A DNA stretch of 36,002 nucleotides from Devosia geojensis (GCF_000969415.1 NZ_JZEX01000050.1:1-36002), one strand, 5' to 3'. Counted from the stretch's first letter, positions 16,999 through 25,265 are shown. Program-made: numbers and translations. The notes: a model not told the origin generated them from the letters alone.

Positions 16999-18489
16999 AT
17001 GGCAGAGACGAAGAAAGTCGGCAGCGTCGCCTATGCGTCGCGGGACGCGTCCTATTTCGAGAAGCGCGGCCTCATCCGCCACGCCAATGCGTGGCACCTG
17101 TGGGCGCTGGGGGTCGGCGCCGTGATTTCCGGACACTTTTCCGGCTGGAACGGCGGCCTGCTGCAGGGCGGCTGGGGCGGCATGCTTGTCGCCACCATCA
17201 TCATCGGCATCATGTATCTGGGGCTGACCTTCGCCATCGCCGAGATGAGCCCGGCGCTGCCGCACACGGGCGCGGCCTATTCCTTCGCGCGCACGGCCAT
17301 GGGGCCGTGGGGCGGGTTCCTCACCGGGCTCGCCGAGAACGTCGAATACGTGCTGACCCCGGCGGTCATCGTCTTCTTCATCGGCTCCTATCTCACCGGC
17401 ATCTTCGAGACGCCGGACAGTTTCCAACCGGTCTGGTGGATACTGGCCTATATCGTCTTCGTCGGGCTCAACATCTGGGGCGTGGCGCTGAGCTTCAGGG
17501 TGACGCTGATCGTCACGCTTCTGGCGCTCGTGTGCCTTCTCGTCTTCTGGGTCTCGGCGATTCCCAACATGGATTTCTCGCGCTGGGCACTGAATGTCGG
17601 GCCCGGCGGCGTCGAATTGACGGAGGGCAACGGGCCGTTCCTGCCCAACGGCATCATGGGGGCGCTCGCGGCGCTGCCCTTCGCGGTGTGGCTGTTCCTC
17701 GCCATCGAGCAATTGCCGCTGGCGGCCGAGGAATCGATGGACCCCAAGCGCGACATGCCGCGCGGCATCATCCTCGGGTTCCTGACGCTTGTCGTCTCGG
17801 CGCTGGCGATCCTGACGCTCAATCCGGCGGTCATCGGCATCGGATCGTTCGCCCTCGGGTCCTCGGGCGAGCCGCTGCTCGACGGGTTCCGCGCCATCTA
17901 TGGCGACGGCATCGCCAAGGTGCTGGCGCTGGTGGCGGTGGTCGGGCTCATCGCCTCGTTCCACACCATCATCTTCGCGCAAGGCCGGCAGATCTTCTCG
18001 CTGTCGCGGGCCGGCTACTTCCCGACGTTCCTTTCGGAAACGCACGGGACGCGCAAGACCCCGCACATCGCCATGGTGGGCGGAGCCTGCCTCGGGCTCG
18101 CCGTGATCCTTGCGGTGTGGTTCCTTGCCGGCGAGGAGAACCGCGGCTCGGTCATCGGCTTCACGCTCCTCAACATGGCGGTGTTCGGGGCGATGCTGAG
18201 CTACATCATGCAGGGGGTGAGCTTCATCCTGCTACGGCAAAACCAGCCCAATATCGAGCGGCCGTTCCGCAACCCGTTCGGCGTGCCGGGCGCGGCGCTG
18301 ACGGTGATCATCGCGGCGGTGACGATCTACTTCCAGATCACGGGCGATGCCGCCTATCGCGCCGGCCTTGCGGGCGTTGCGATCTGGTTTGCCGCCTTTA
18401 CCGTCTATTTCGCCCTCGTCGGACGGCACAAGCTCATCCTCTCGCCCGAGGAGGAATTCGCCCTCGAGCATCAAGCTCCGGCCAACTAG
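16999..18489 (+). CDS. APC-superfamily permease, ethanolamine permease-like
   Basis: A 496-residue transporter with about 12 membrane segments. The N-terminus is characteristic: WHLWALGVGAVISG (33-46) then FSGWNGGLLQGGWGGML, resembling the ethanolamine permease subgroup of APC transporters more than general amino-acid permeases. Other APC marks are EMSPALPHTGAAYSFAR, the WGGFLTGLAENVEYVLTPA segment and FLAIEQLPLAAEES. ATG 16999 follows GCAGGGG. Role: import of ethanolamine or a related small amine for the downstream ligase. Some related APC members move putrescine or amino acids, so specificity is not proved. Confidence 0.85.
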   Translation: MAETKKVGSVAYASRDASYFEKRGLIRHANAWHLWALGVGAVISGHFSGWNGGLLQGGWGGMLVATIIIGIMYLGLTFAIAEMSPALPHTGAAYSFARTAMGPWGGFLTGLAENVEYVLTPAVIVFFIGSYLTGIFETPDSFQPVWWILAYIVFVGLNIWGVALSFRVTLIVTLLALVCLLVFWVSAIPNMDFSRWALNVGPGGVELTEGNGPFLPNGIMGALAALPFAVWLFLAIEQLPLAAEESMDPKRDMPRGIILGFLTLVVSALAILTLNPAVIGIGSFALGSSGEPLLDGFRAIYGDGIAKVLALVAVVGLIASFHTIIFAQGRQIFSLSRAGYFPTFLSETHGTRKTPHIAMVGGACLGLAVILAVWFLAGEENRGSVIGFTLLNMAVFGAMLSYIMQGVSFILLRQNQPNIERPFRNPFGVPGAALTVIIAAVTIYFQITGDAAYRAGLAGVAIWFAAFTVYFALVGRHKLILSPEEEFALEHQAPAN

Positions 18490-18508
18490 AGGCCCAGGCC
18501 AGTTTGCC

Positions 18509-18618
18509 GTGGGATCGAACCGGAAAAGTGGCGTCCACTTTTCCTGATCCCACTCCGGGGACCGCGGCTGCCCCTGCCGCGGTTCCTTCCACTTTTCCGG
18601 CGAGACAGGAGAACCGCG
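18509..18618 (+). promoter_or_regulatory. Structured leader before the glutamine-synthetase-like gene
   Basis: The 130-nt gap holds four complementary segments. Hairpin 1: GTGGGATC/GATCCCAC plus GGAAAAGTGG/CCACTTTTCC (18509-18553). Hairpin 2: ACCGCGGC/GCCGCGGT (18561-18583), extendable to 18557-18587 with wobble pairs. CCGGAAAAGTGG (18520-18531) can instead pair over 12 bp with CCACTTTTCCGG (18589-18600). CGCGGTTC (18578-18585) can pair with GAACCGCG (18611-18618), which lies between the AGGAG ribosome site and ATG 18620. The alternatives exclude each other. Hairpin 1 belongs to a dispersed family (compare 6254-6294), so part of this may be repeat DNA. Confidence 0.45.
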
Positions 18619-18619
18619 C

Positions 18620-19984
18620 ATGCCCGCCGCCTATTCCCTCGATACGCTGAAGGCCGATGTCGCCTCGGGCGCGGTCGACACCGTGATCGTCGCCTTCGCG
18701 GACCTGCAGGGCCGGCTCATCGGCAAGCGGTTCCAGGCGGAGTTCTTCCTCGATAGCGCGATCGAGGAGACGCACGGGTGCGACTATCTCCTCGCCAACG
18801 ACATCGACATGGAACCGGTGCCCGGGTACGCCGCGGCCAACTGGGAGAAGGGGTACGGCGACTTCGTGATGAAGCCGGACCTCTCGACGCTGATGAAGGC
18901 GGCCTGGCTCGAAGGCACGGCGATCGTCCTCTGCGACGTGCTCGACCATTACCATCACGAGCCGGTGCCGCACTCGCCGCGCGCGGTGCTGAGGGCGCAG
19001 ATCGCGCGGCTCGAGGCCATGGGCCTCACCGCCAACTTCGCCTCCGAGCTCGAATTCTACCTGTTCGATGAGGATTACCGGACGATCCACGACAAGGGCT
19101 ATCGGGACCTTCGGACCGCCGGCTACTACATCGAGGACTACCACATCTTCCAGACCAGCAAGGAGGAAGGCGTGATGCGCGCCATCCGCCGGCAGCTGCA
19201 GGCCTCGGGCATTCCGGTTGAGAACTCCAAGGGCGAGTGGGGGCCGGGGCAGGAAGAGATCAACGTGCGCTACGCCGAGGCGCTCAAGATGGCCGACCGG
19301 CACACGGTGCTGAAGAACGCGGTCAAGGAAATCGCCCATGCGCAGGGCAAGGCCGTGACCTTCATGGCCAAGTGGGACTACGGGCTCGCCGGCTCGTCGA
19401 GCCACATCCACATGTCGCTGGCGAAGGGCGGCGCCAACGTCTTCGTCGACGAGGCGGACGAGCTCGGCATGTCCGGCATGATGAAGCACTACGTGGCCGG
19501 GCTGTTGAAATATGCGCCGGACATCACCCTCTTCCTTGCGCCCTACATCAACTCCTATAAGCGCTTCCAGGTCGGCACCTTCGCGCCGACGCGCACCGTA
19601 TGGAGCCGCGACAACCGCACCGCCGGTTTCCGGCTCTGCGGCGAGAACGGCAAGGCGGTTCGGATCGAGTGCCGGATCGGCGGGGCGGACCTCAACCCCT
19701 ATCTCGCCTTCGCCGGGCTCATCGCCGCGGGCCTCAAGGGCATCGAGGAGGAATTGCCGCTGGCGGCGCCCTATTCCGGCGACGCCTATCACGGCGCCGA
19801 CCTGCCGGAGATCCCCAAAACCCTGCGCGAGGCCATTGCCGCGCTCGATAACTCGGCCATGCTGCGCGAGGCGATGGGCGACAAGGCCGTCGACCACTAC
19901 CTCCACACCGCCCGCTGGGAGCAGGCCGAATACGATCGCCGGGTGACGGATTGGGAACTGAAGCGCGGATTCGAGCGGTATTGA
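18620..19984 (+). CDS. Glutamine synthetase family gamma-glutamylamine ligase
   Basis: A 454-residue glutamine-synthetase-fold protein, close to the PuuA/GlnA3/GlnA4 group that ligates glutamate to amines, not a housekeeping GlnA. The beta-grasp N-terminal domain (DLQGRLIGKRF near 30) is followed by the catalytic domain: metal ligands in ASELEFYLFD, GPGQEEINVRYAEAL, the ATP/Glu site GSSSHIHMS (258-266), and NSYKRF (311-316) with the substrate-binding Arg. The adenylylation loop typical of GlnA is not apparent. Neighbouring permease and dehydrogenases favour ethanolamine as acceptor, giving gamma-glutamylethanolamide. Putrescine is the main alternative, but no PuuB-type oxidase is present. Confidence 0.9.
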   Translation: MPAAYSLDTLKADVASGAVDTVIVAFADLQGRLIGKRFQAEFFLDSAIEETHGCDYLLANDIDMEPVPGYAAANWEKGYGDFVMKPDLSTLMKAAWLEGTAIVLCDVLDHYHHEPVPHSPRAVLRAQIARLEAMGLTANFASELEFYLFDEDYRTIHDKGYRDLRTAGYYIEDYHIFQTSKEEGVMRAIRRQLQASGIPVENSKGEWGPGQEEINVRYAEALKMADRHTVLKNAVKEIAHAQGKAVTFMAKWDYGLAGSSSHIHMSLAKGGANVFVDEADELGMSGMMKHYVAGLLKYAPDITLFLAPYINSYKRFQVGTFAPTRTVWSRDNRTAGFRLCGENGKAVRIECRIGGADLNPYLAFAGLIAAGLKGIEEELPLAAPYSGDAYHGADLPEIPKTLREAIAALDNSAMLREAMGDKAVDHYLHTARWEQAEYDRRVTDWELKRGFERY

Positions 19985-19990
19985 ATATTG

Positions 19991-20029
19991 CAACGTATCG
20001 TTGTGTTTTCCGGGAAGTTGCGGTAAAGA
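19991..20029 (+). promoter_or_regulatory. Predicted promoter and operator of the toxin-antitoxin pair
   Basis: The perfect inverted repeat CAACG-TAT-CGTTG (19991-20003) overlaps a candidate -35, TTGTGT (20001-20006), with 17 bp to TAAAGA (20024-20029). The stretch is AT-richer than its surroundings. A palindrome over the -35 directly before an HTH antitoxin fits autoregulation. It gives the pair its own promoter inside the larger operon. Confidence 0.5.
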
Positions 20030-20058
20030 TACCGCCGTCGCAACCGGGAACCACCTCT

Positions 20059-20499
20059 ATGGAACACCCACTCGACCAAAAATGGCTGGAAGAGCATTTG
20101 AGCAAAGTCGACAGCAACCGAGCGCGACTTGCGAGGACCCTGGGCAGGGATCGCAGTGCGGTCACCAGGCTCCTCAACGGAGAACGCAAACTCAAGCTGG
20201 CTGAAATACCAACCATCGCCGAGCATCTGCGCGTTCCTGTTGACGCGGTTCTCGAATGGGCTGGCATACCAACAGCCGAGTTCAACGCACGTAAAGGCTT
20301 GGCTGAAATGGCACAGGCAGAATTCAAGCAGCCACCTGTGGCACAAACCGCAACGCAGCAAACCACCACCAAGCAATTGCCTCAAAGGCGTCACCCCGCG
20401 TTCGGTGCGCTCAAGGGTCTCATCACGATCAAACCCGGCGTCGACCTAACGGAGCCGGCATTCGAGGATTGGAGGAAACTCTATGGCGAAGACGAGTGA
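20059..20499 (+). CDS. HTH (Xre-like) antitoxin
   Basis: A 146-residue two-part protein. The N-terminal helix-turn-helix is at about 10-65 (RARLARTLGRDRSAVTRLLNGERKLKLAEIPTIAEHLRV). A Gln/Thr-rich linker covers about 85-115. The C-terminal tail ALKGLITIKPGVDLTEPAFEDW (near 118-139) resembles the toxin-neutralising tails of VapB/Phd-type antitoxins. The stop overlaps the PIN toxin start by 17 nt, the usual coupling. ATG 20059 is chosen because the HTH follows directly; upstream in-frame sequence would run through the preceding promoter. Base composition is noticeably less GC-rich than the neighbours, consistent with acquisition. Confidence 0.85.
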   Translation: MEHPLDQKWLEEHLSKVDSNRARLARTLGRDRSAVTRLLNGERKLKLAEIPTIAEHLRVPVDAVLEWAGIPTAEFNARKGLAEMAQAEFKQPPVAQTATQQTTTKQLPQRRHPAFGALKGLITIKPGVDLTEPAFEDWRKLYGEDE

Positions 20500-20905
20500 T
20501 CTTCTCCTCGATACATGCGCGGCCATCTGGATGGCGCAGGGCGCCTTCCTCGAGCCTGTGGCACTCGAAGCCATGACGCAAGCGAGCGAAGAACGCCGAC
20601 CTCTGCGGCTCTCCCTGATCACGGCATGGGAACTCGGACTTCTCGCCAAACGCGGAAAGGCGGCCATGGCCGCCGCGCCCGCCGCGGTCTTCCAGGCATT
20701 TCTCAATCTTCCGGGGGTGCAAGCTCAGCCTCTCACGGCCGAGATACTCATCGACTCTTCGCTTCTGCCCGGGCAGGTTCATGGCGATCCTGCAGATCGC
20801 ATCCTTATCGCCACTGCAAGGGCGCTCGATCTGACCATCGTCACGCGCGATCGCAGCATTCTGACCTACGCGGAAAGCGGATACGTTCGCGCCCTGCCCT
20901 GTTGA
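20483..20905 (+). CDS. PIN-domain toxin (VapC-like ribonuclease)
   Basis: A 140-residue PIN nuclease. Acidic active-site residues: Asp10 (LLLDTCAAIW), the Glu in ITAWELGLL, and the two Asp in HGDPADRILIATARAL followed by TIVTRDRSIL. PIN toxins cleave RNA, often tRNA or rRNA, when the labile antitoxin is lost. The last residues (YVRALPC) match the usual end of this subfamily. It ends 17 nt before the aldehyde dehydrogenase start, so it may share a transcript with the catabolic genes. Intact and probably functional. Confidence 0.92.
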   Translation: MAKTSDLLLDTCAAIWMAQGAFLEPVALEAMTQASEERRPLRLSLITAWELGLLAKRGKAAMAAAPAAVFQAFLNLPGVQAQPLTAEILIDSSLLPGQVHGDPADRILIATARALDLTIVTRDRSILTYAESGYVRALPC

Positions 20906-20922
20906 ACCGGGAGTATCCCTCC

Positions 20923-22305
20923 ATGACCGGAACGGTCAGAATCGTTTCGCCCGTCGACGGGCGGGTCTATGCGGAGCGGCCGCTGGCGACGACCGCCGAG
21001 ATCGAGGCGGCGGTGACCAGGGCGCGGTATGCGCGGCTCGCCTGGGGCGAGGTGACGGTCGCCGAGCGCGCCAAGATCATCGGCCATTTCGTCGATGCGC
21101 TTCTTGCCATGAACGAGGAGATCGTGCCCGAGCTCGCCTGGCAGATGGGGCGGCCCATCCGCTATGGCGGGGAGAAACGCGGGATGGAGGAGCGGGCGCG
21201 CTACATGATCTCCATTGCCGCCGAGGCGCTGGCGCCGGTCGAGAAACCTGGGCCCGATGGCTTCACCCGCTATATCGCGCGCGAGCCGCTGGGCACGGTG
21301 CTGGTCATCGCGCCGTGGAACTACCCCTATCTCACCGCCATCAATTCCATCGTGCCGGGGCTGATAGCGGGCAATGCGGTGATCCTCAAGCACGCAAGCC
21401 AGACGCTGCTCGTTGGAGAGCGCTTTGCCCTCGCGGCGGCGCAGGCGGGGCTGCCGGACGGACTCTTCCAGAACCTGGTGCTGGGGCACGAGGACACCGA
21501 AAGGCTGATCGGCTCGGGCGCGATCGACCACATCCAGTTCACCGGCTCGGTCGAAGGCGGGCGGCGGATCGAGACGGCGGCGGCGGGTACGTTCGCAACG
21601 CTCGGCCTCGAGCTCGGCGGCAAGGATCCGGCCTATGTGCGGCCGGACGCGGAGCTCGGCATGACCGTCGAGAACCTCGTCGACGGCTCGTTCTTCAATT
21701 CCGGGCAGAGCTGCTGCGGCATCGAGCGCATCTATGTGCACGAGGCGGTCTACGGCAGCTTCGTCGAACGGTTCACCGAGGCGGCCAGGGGCTGGACGCT
21801 CGGCAATCCGCTCGATCCCGACACGATCGTCGGACCGATGGCGCGCCCGCAGTTCGCCGACCACGTGCGGGCGCAAACGCTCGAAGCCCTGCGCAAGGGC
21901 GCGACGGCGCATCTCAATACCCAGCACGACCTCGACGAGGAAAGTTCGCCCTATCTCGCCCCGGAGGTGCTGACCAACGTCAACCACCAGATGAGCGTGA
22001 TGCGGGAAGAAAGCTTCGGGCCGGTGGTCGGCATCATGAAGGTTGCGAGCGACGAGGAGGCGGTGACGCTGATGAACGACAGCCCCTATGGACTGACCGC
22101 CTCGATCTGGACCGCGGACCTCGAGGCGGCGGCGCGGATCGGCGCGCGGGTCGAGACCGGAACTGTCTTCGCCAACCGCTGCGACTATCTCGATCCGGCG
22201 CTGGTGTGGACCGGGGTCAAGGATACCGGCAAGGGCGGGGCGCTCTCCGAGATCGGCTACCACAACCTTACGCAGCCGAAGTCGTTTCACTTGAAGAGAG
22301 TTTGA
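20923..22305 (+). CDS. NAD(P)-dependent aldehyde dehydrogenase
   Basis: A 460-residue aldehyde dehydrogenase, slightly short of the usual 480-500. Cofactor region APWNYPY, then FTGSVEGG, catalytic Glu230 in LELGGKDP and nucleophile Cys264 in GQSCCGIERI. PYGLTASIWT and FANRCDYLDPALVWTGVKDTGKG close the fold. I chose ATG 20923, after CCGGGAG; the frame is open further up but overlaps the toxin gene in another frame. In the operon it would oxidise the aldehyde produced by the downstream iron alcohol dehydrogenase, for example a gamma-glutamyl-aminoacetaldehyde. The substrate is inference. Confidence 0.93.
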   Translation: MTGTVRIVSPVDGRVYAERPLATTAEIEAAVTRARYARLAWGEVTVAERAKIIGHFVDALLAMNEEIVPELAWQMGRPIRYGGEKRGMEERARYMISIAAEALAPVEKPGPDGFTRYIAREPLGTVLVIAPWNYPYLTAINSIVPGLIAGNAVILKHASQTLLVGERFALAAAQAGLPDGLFQNLVLGHEDTERLIGSGAIDHIQFTGSVEGGRRIETAAAGTFATLGLELGGKDPAYVRPDAELGMTVENLVDGSFFNSGQSCCGIERIYVHEAVYGSFVERFTEAARGWTLGNPLDPDTIVGPMARPQFADHVRAQTLEALRKGATAHLNTQHDLDEESSPYLAPEVLTNVNHQMSVMREESFGPVVGIMKVASDEEAVTLMNDSPYGLTASIWTADLEAAARIGARVETGTVFANRCDYLDPALVWTGVKDTGKGGALSEIGYHNLTQPKSFHLKRV

Positions 22306-22329
22306 CGCCGTGCCCGTTCCAGCCCTCAA

Positions 22330-22460
22330 TGTCATCCCGGCGAAAGCCGGGAACCAGTACACACTGCATTCCGCAGTTGTATCCGAAGGGCGCCGCTCGA
22401 TCACTGCGTACAACCGGACGTTCATCGTTTACTGGATCCCGGCTTTCGCCGGGATGACAC
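22330..22460. repeat. Interspersed inverted-repeat element, copy 4 (inside the operon)
   Basis: The core CCCGGCGAAAGCCGGGA at the left (22336-22352) and its complement at the right (22438-22454) are joined by unrelated DNA. It fills the 173-bp gap between the two dehydrogenase genes. The message must read through the element, so it could fold into a long stem and set a processing point or lower expression of the last gene. Confidence 0.8.
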
Positions 22461-22478
22461 CTGGGGGAAGGCCAGTTC

Positions 22479-23633
22479 ATGACCAAAGCCAACTGGAACT
22501 ATCCGACCGCCGTGCGCTTCGGCGCCGGACGCATCGCGGAGCTTCCCGAGGCGCTGAAGGCGGCGGGTATCGCCAGGCCGCTGCTGGTGACGGATGCGGG
22601 GCTCGTCAACCTGCCCGTGACGCAGAACGTGCTGAGGCTCCTGAAGGACGCCGGCATCGAAGCCGGGCTCTTTGCCGACGTCAAGCCGAACCCGGTCGCC
22701 GCCAATGTCGAGGCGGGAATTTCGGCGCTAAGCGCGGGCGGGCATGACGGGGTCATCGCGTTCGGGGGCGGCTCCGGGCTCGATACGGGCAAGGTCATCG
22801 CCTTCATGGCCGGGCAGACCCGGCCGATGTGGGATTTCGAGGATATCGGCGACTGGTGGACGCGAGCGGACCCGAAGGGGATCCTCCCCATCGTCGCGGT
22901 GCCGACGACGGCCGGCACCGGCTCGGAGGTGGGGCGCGCCGGCGTCATCACCGACGAGACGACGCACACCAAGAAGGTGATCTTCCACCCGCTGATGATG
23001 CCGAGGATCGTCATCGCCGATCCGGAGCTGACCGTCGGCATGCCCAAAGCCATTACCGTGGGCACAGGCATGGATGCGCTGGCCCACTGCCTCGAAGCCT
23101 ATTGCGCGCCGGGCTATCATCCGCTGGCCGACGGCATCGCGATCGAGGGCATACGGCTCGCCATGGACAACCTGCCCAAGGTCGCGGCCAACCCCAACGA
23201 CATCGAGGCGCGCGGGCACATGATGAGCGCGGCGGCGATGGGGGCGGCGGCGTTCCAGAAGGGGCTCGGCGGCATCCACGCGCTCTCCCACCCGGTCGGC
23301 GCGCTCTACGACACCCACCACGGCATGACCAACGCGGTGTTCATGCCCTATGTGCTCGCCGTCAACCACAAGGCCATCGAGACGCGCATCGGGCGGCTCG
23401 CCGGGTATCTCGGCCTGCCGCCGACCTTCAAGGCCTTCCAGCACGCGATCCTGGCGCTGCGCGACCGTCTCGACGTGCCGCATACCTTGAAGGATTTCGG
23501 CGTCGACGACACGCGGCGCGAGGAGATCGCCGACAAGGCGGTGGTCGACCCGACGGCCGGCGGCAACCCGATCGAGTTGACCCGCGAGCTGGCACTCAGG
23601 ATTTTCGACCGGGCGATGACGGGGCGGGTTTAG
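22479..23633 (+). CDS. Iron-containing alcohol dehydrogenase
   Basis: A 384-residue group III alcohol dehydrogenase. The NAD motif is GGGSGLDTGK and the phosphate loop PTTAGTGSEVGRAGVI. Metal ligands are visible as Asp199 and His203 (DALAHC), His267 (GIHALSH) and His281 (DTHHG), spaced as in FucO; His271 is the conserved extra histidine. It is full length. As last gene of the operon it would oxidise the hydroxyl of a gamma-glutamylated amino alcohol to an aldehyde for the aldehyde dehydrogenase. Direct oxidation of a free short alcohol is the alternative. Confidence 0.93.
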   Translation: MTKANWNYPTAVRFGAGRIAELPEALKAAGIARPLLVTDAGLVNLPVTQNVLRLLKDAGIEAGLFADVKPNPVAANVEAGISALSAGGHDGVIAFGGGSGLDTGKVIAFMAGQTRPMWDFEDIGDWWTRADPKGILPIVAVPTTAGTGSEVGRAGVITDETTHTKKVIFHPLMMPRIVIADPELTVGMPKAITVGTGMDALAHCLEAYCAPGYHPLADGIAIEGIRLAMDNLPKVAANPNDIEARGHMMSAAAMGAAAFQKGLGGIHALSHPVGALYDTHHGMTNAVFMPYVLAVNHKAIETRIGRLAGYLGLPPTFKAFQHAILALRDRLDVPHTLKDFGVDDTRREEIADKAVVDPTAGGNPIELTRELALRIFDRAMTGRV

Positions 23634-23645
23634 GGCTGGAGGAAT

Positions 23646-23793
23646 CCGGAAGGCCCCCTCACCCGCCCTTCGGGCGACCTCTCCCCCGAAGGGAGAGGTG
23701 GGGCGCGGCGCTGCCGAGTGCCCTCTTCACCTCTCCCTTCGGGGGAGAGATCGGCCCTTGCGCAGCGGGGGGACGGGTGAGGGGGCCTTCCGG
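23646..23793. repeat. Long inverted repeat between convergent genes
   Basis: CCGGAAGGCCCCCTCACCC at 23646-23664 is the reverse complement of GGGTGAGGGGGCCTTCCGG at 23775-23793. Inner arms ACCTCTCCC...GGGAGAGGT add further pairing. It is a second, unrelated repeat family of GC-rich alphaproteobacterial intergenic DNA. It separates the iron alcohol dehydrogenase from the convergent mannitol dehydrogenase gene and probably ends both transcripts. Confidence 0.75.
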
Positions 23794-23795
23794 CG

Positions 23796-25265
23796 CTACC
23801 CCGCCACCCTCCTGACGGTCGCGGACGAACCCTCGCGCATCAGGCTGGCGAGGTGGCCGGCCACCGCTTGGCGGAAGGTGGCATTCTCCGGCAGGTCGCG
23901 GCCGAAGATTTCGGGGACTTCGACAAGCCCGTCAAAGAGCTTTTCCGGATCGCCGCCGGCCTCGGCGGCGATGGCGCTGAGCCGCGTGGCGAGGGGATCG
24001 CGCACGTCGATCGCCTCGCCCTTCTCGTCGATGCCGGTGACATAGCGCATCCAGGCGGCGACGCCGAGGGAGAGGCGGGTGATGGGCTCTCCGGCCTGCA
24101 GCCGGTCGCGGATGGTGCCGAGGAGGCGCTGGGGCAGCTTCTGGCTGCCGTCCATGGCGATCTGCCAGGTGCGGTGCTTGAGGGCCGGGTTGGCGAAGCG
24201 GGCGAGGAGCTCGTCGCGGTAGGCCGGCAGGTCGGTGCCGGGCATGTCGAGGGTCGGCATCACCTCATCGGTCATCAGGCCGTGGATGAGCTTGACGAAG
24301 GCGGGATCGCCCATGGCGTCGGAGACGTGCTGGTGGCCGGCGAGGTAGCCGAGATAGGCGAGCGTCGAGTGCGAGCCGTTGAGCATGCGCAGCTTCATCA
24401 GCTCGAACGGCTCGACGTCTTCGACCACCTGCGCCCCCACCGCCTCGAAAGGCGGCCGGCCGGCGGGGAAGTGGTCCTCGATCACCCATTGGGTGAAAGG
24501 CTCGGTCATGATCGGCCAGGCGTCCTCGGCGCCGATGAGGCTTGAGACGGTCTCCCGGTCGGCATCGGTGGTGGCGGGCACGATGCGGTCGACCATGGTC
24601 GAGGGGAAGGCGACGGCTTCTTCCACCCACTGGCAGAGCGCTTCGTCGCGCAGTGCCGCGAAGCGGGTGACGATGCGGCGTGTGGTCCGGCCGTTGGCCG
24701 GCAGGTTGTCGCAGCTCATGACGGTGAAGGGCGCGATGCCGGCGGCGCGGCGGCGGGCCAGCGCCTCGACGAGAATGCCGGGGGCGCTTTTGGGCGATCG
24801 CGGGTCGGCGAGATCGTGGACGATGTCGGGATGGTTAGGGTCGAGCTCGCCGGTCGCCGGATCGTGGCAATAGCCCTTCTCGGTGACGGTGAGGGAAACG
24901 ATGCGGATAGCGGGCGAGGCCATCAGCGCGATCAGCTCCTCGCGCTGCGTGTTGGCGTCGAGCACCTCAAGGATCGAGCCGATGACGCGCGGGCGCGTGC
25001 CCGAGGCGTCGCGGATGGCGATAGTATAGAGCCCGTCCTGCGGCGCCAAAGCCTCCTTGGTGTCGGGACGGCGCAGGCTCGCGCCGACAATGGCCCAATC
25101 CGGGTGCTCGGCGAGGAGGTCATCGACATAGACGGCCATGTGCGCGCGGTGGAAGGCGCCGATGCCCAAATGCACGATGCCGGCCTTGATCATCGCGCGA
25201 TCGTAACCGGGGACGGCGATGCCTTGCGGCATTGCGGCGAGGGACTGGCTGGTCAGGCGTGGCAT
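23796..25265 (-). CDS. Mannitol dehydrogenase family oxidoreductase (UxuB/MtlD-like)
   Basis: A 489-residue long-chain polyol/hexuronate reductase. The N-terminal Rossmann domain starts IVHLGIGAFHRAHMA near residue 30; VSLTVTEKGYC and MSCDNLPANG follow. The C-terminal helical domain includes RIVPATTD and the catalytic Lys region FELMKLRMLNGSHS. Family members reduce fructuronate or tagaturonate, or oxidise mannitol and arabinitol. I prefer ATG 25265, about 10 nt after GAGGAG, over a TTG at 25283. It is divergent from a KDG-kinase-like gene, which favours a role in hexuronate breakdown. Mannitol or arabinitol as substrate cannot be excluded. Confidence 0.9.
   Translation of the reverse strand: MPRLTSQSLAAMPQGIAVPGYDRAMIKAGIVHLGIGAFHRAHMAVYVDDLLAEHPDWAIVGASLRRPDTKEALAPQDGLYTIAIRDASGTRPRVIGSILEVLDANTQREELIALMASPAIRIVSLTVTEKGYCHDPATGELDPNHPDIVHDLADPRSPKSAPGILVEALARRRAAGIAPFTVMSCDNLPANGRTTRRIVTRFAALRDEALCQWVEEAVAFPSTMVDRIVPATTDADRETVSSLIGAEDAWPIMTEPFTQWVIEDHFPAGRPPFEAVGAQVVEDVEPFELMKLRMLNGSHSTLAYLGYLAGHQHVSDAMGDPAFVKLIHGLMTDEVMPTLDMPGTDLPAYRDELLARFANPALKHRTWQIAMDGSQKLPQRLLGTIRDRLQAGEPITRLSLGVAAWMRYVTGIDEKGEAIDVRDPLATRLSAIAAEAGGDPEKLFDGLVEVPEIFGRDLPENATFRQAVAGHLASLMREGSSATVRRVAG

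Noticed and set aside
23646..23793. A possible CRISPR-like or invertible segment because of repeated GGGAGAGG blocks
   Set aside because: There are only two inverted arms, with no regular spacers, and no cas or recombinase gene is present. It is a GC-rich intergenic inverted repeat.
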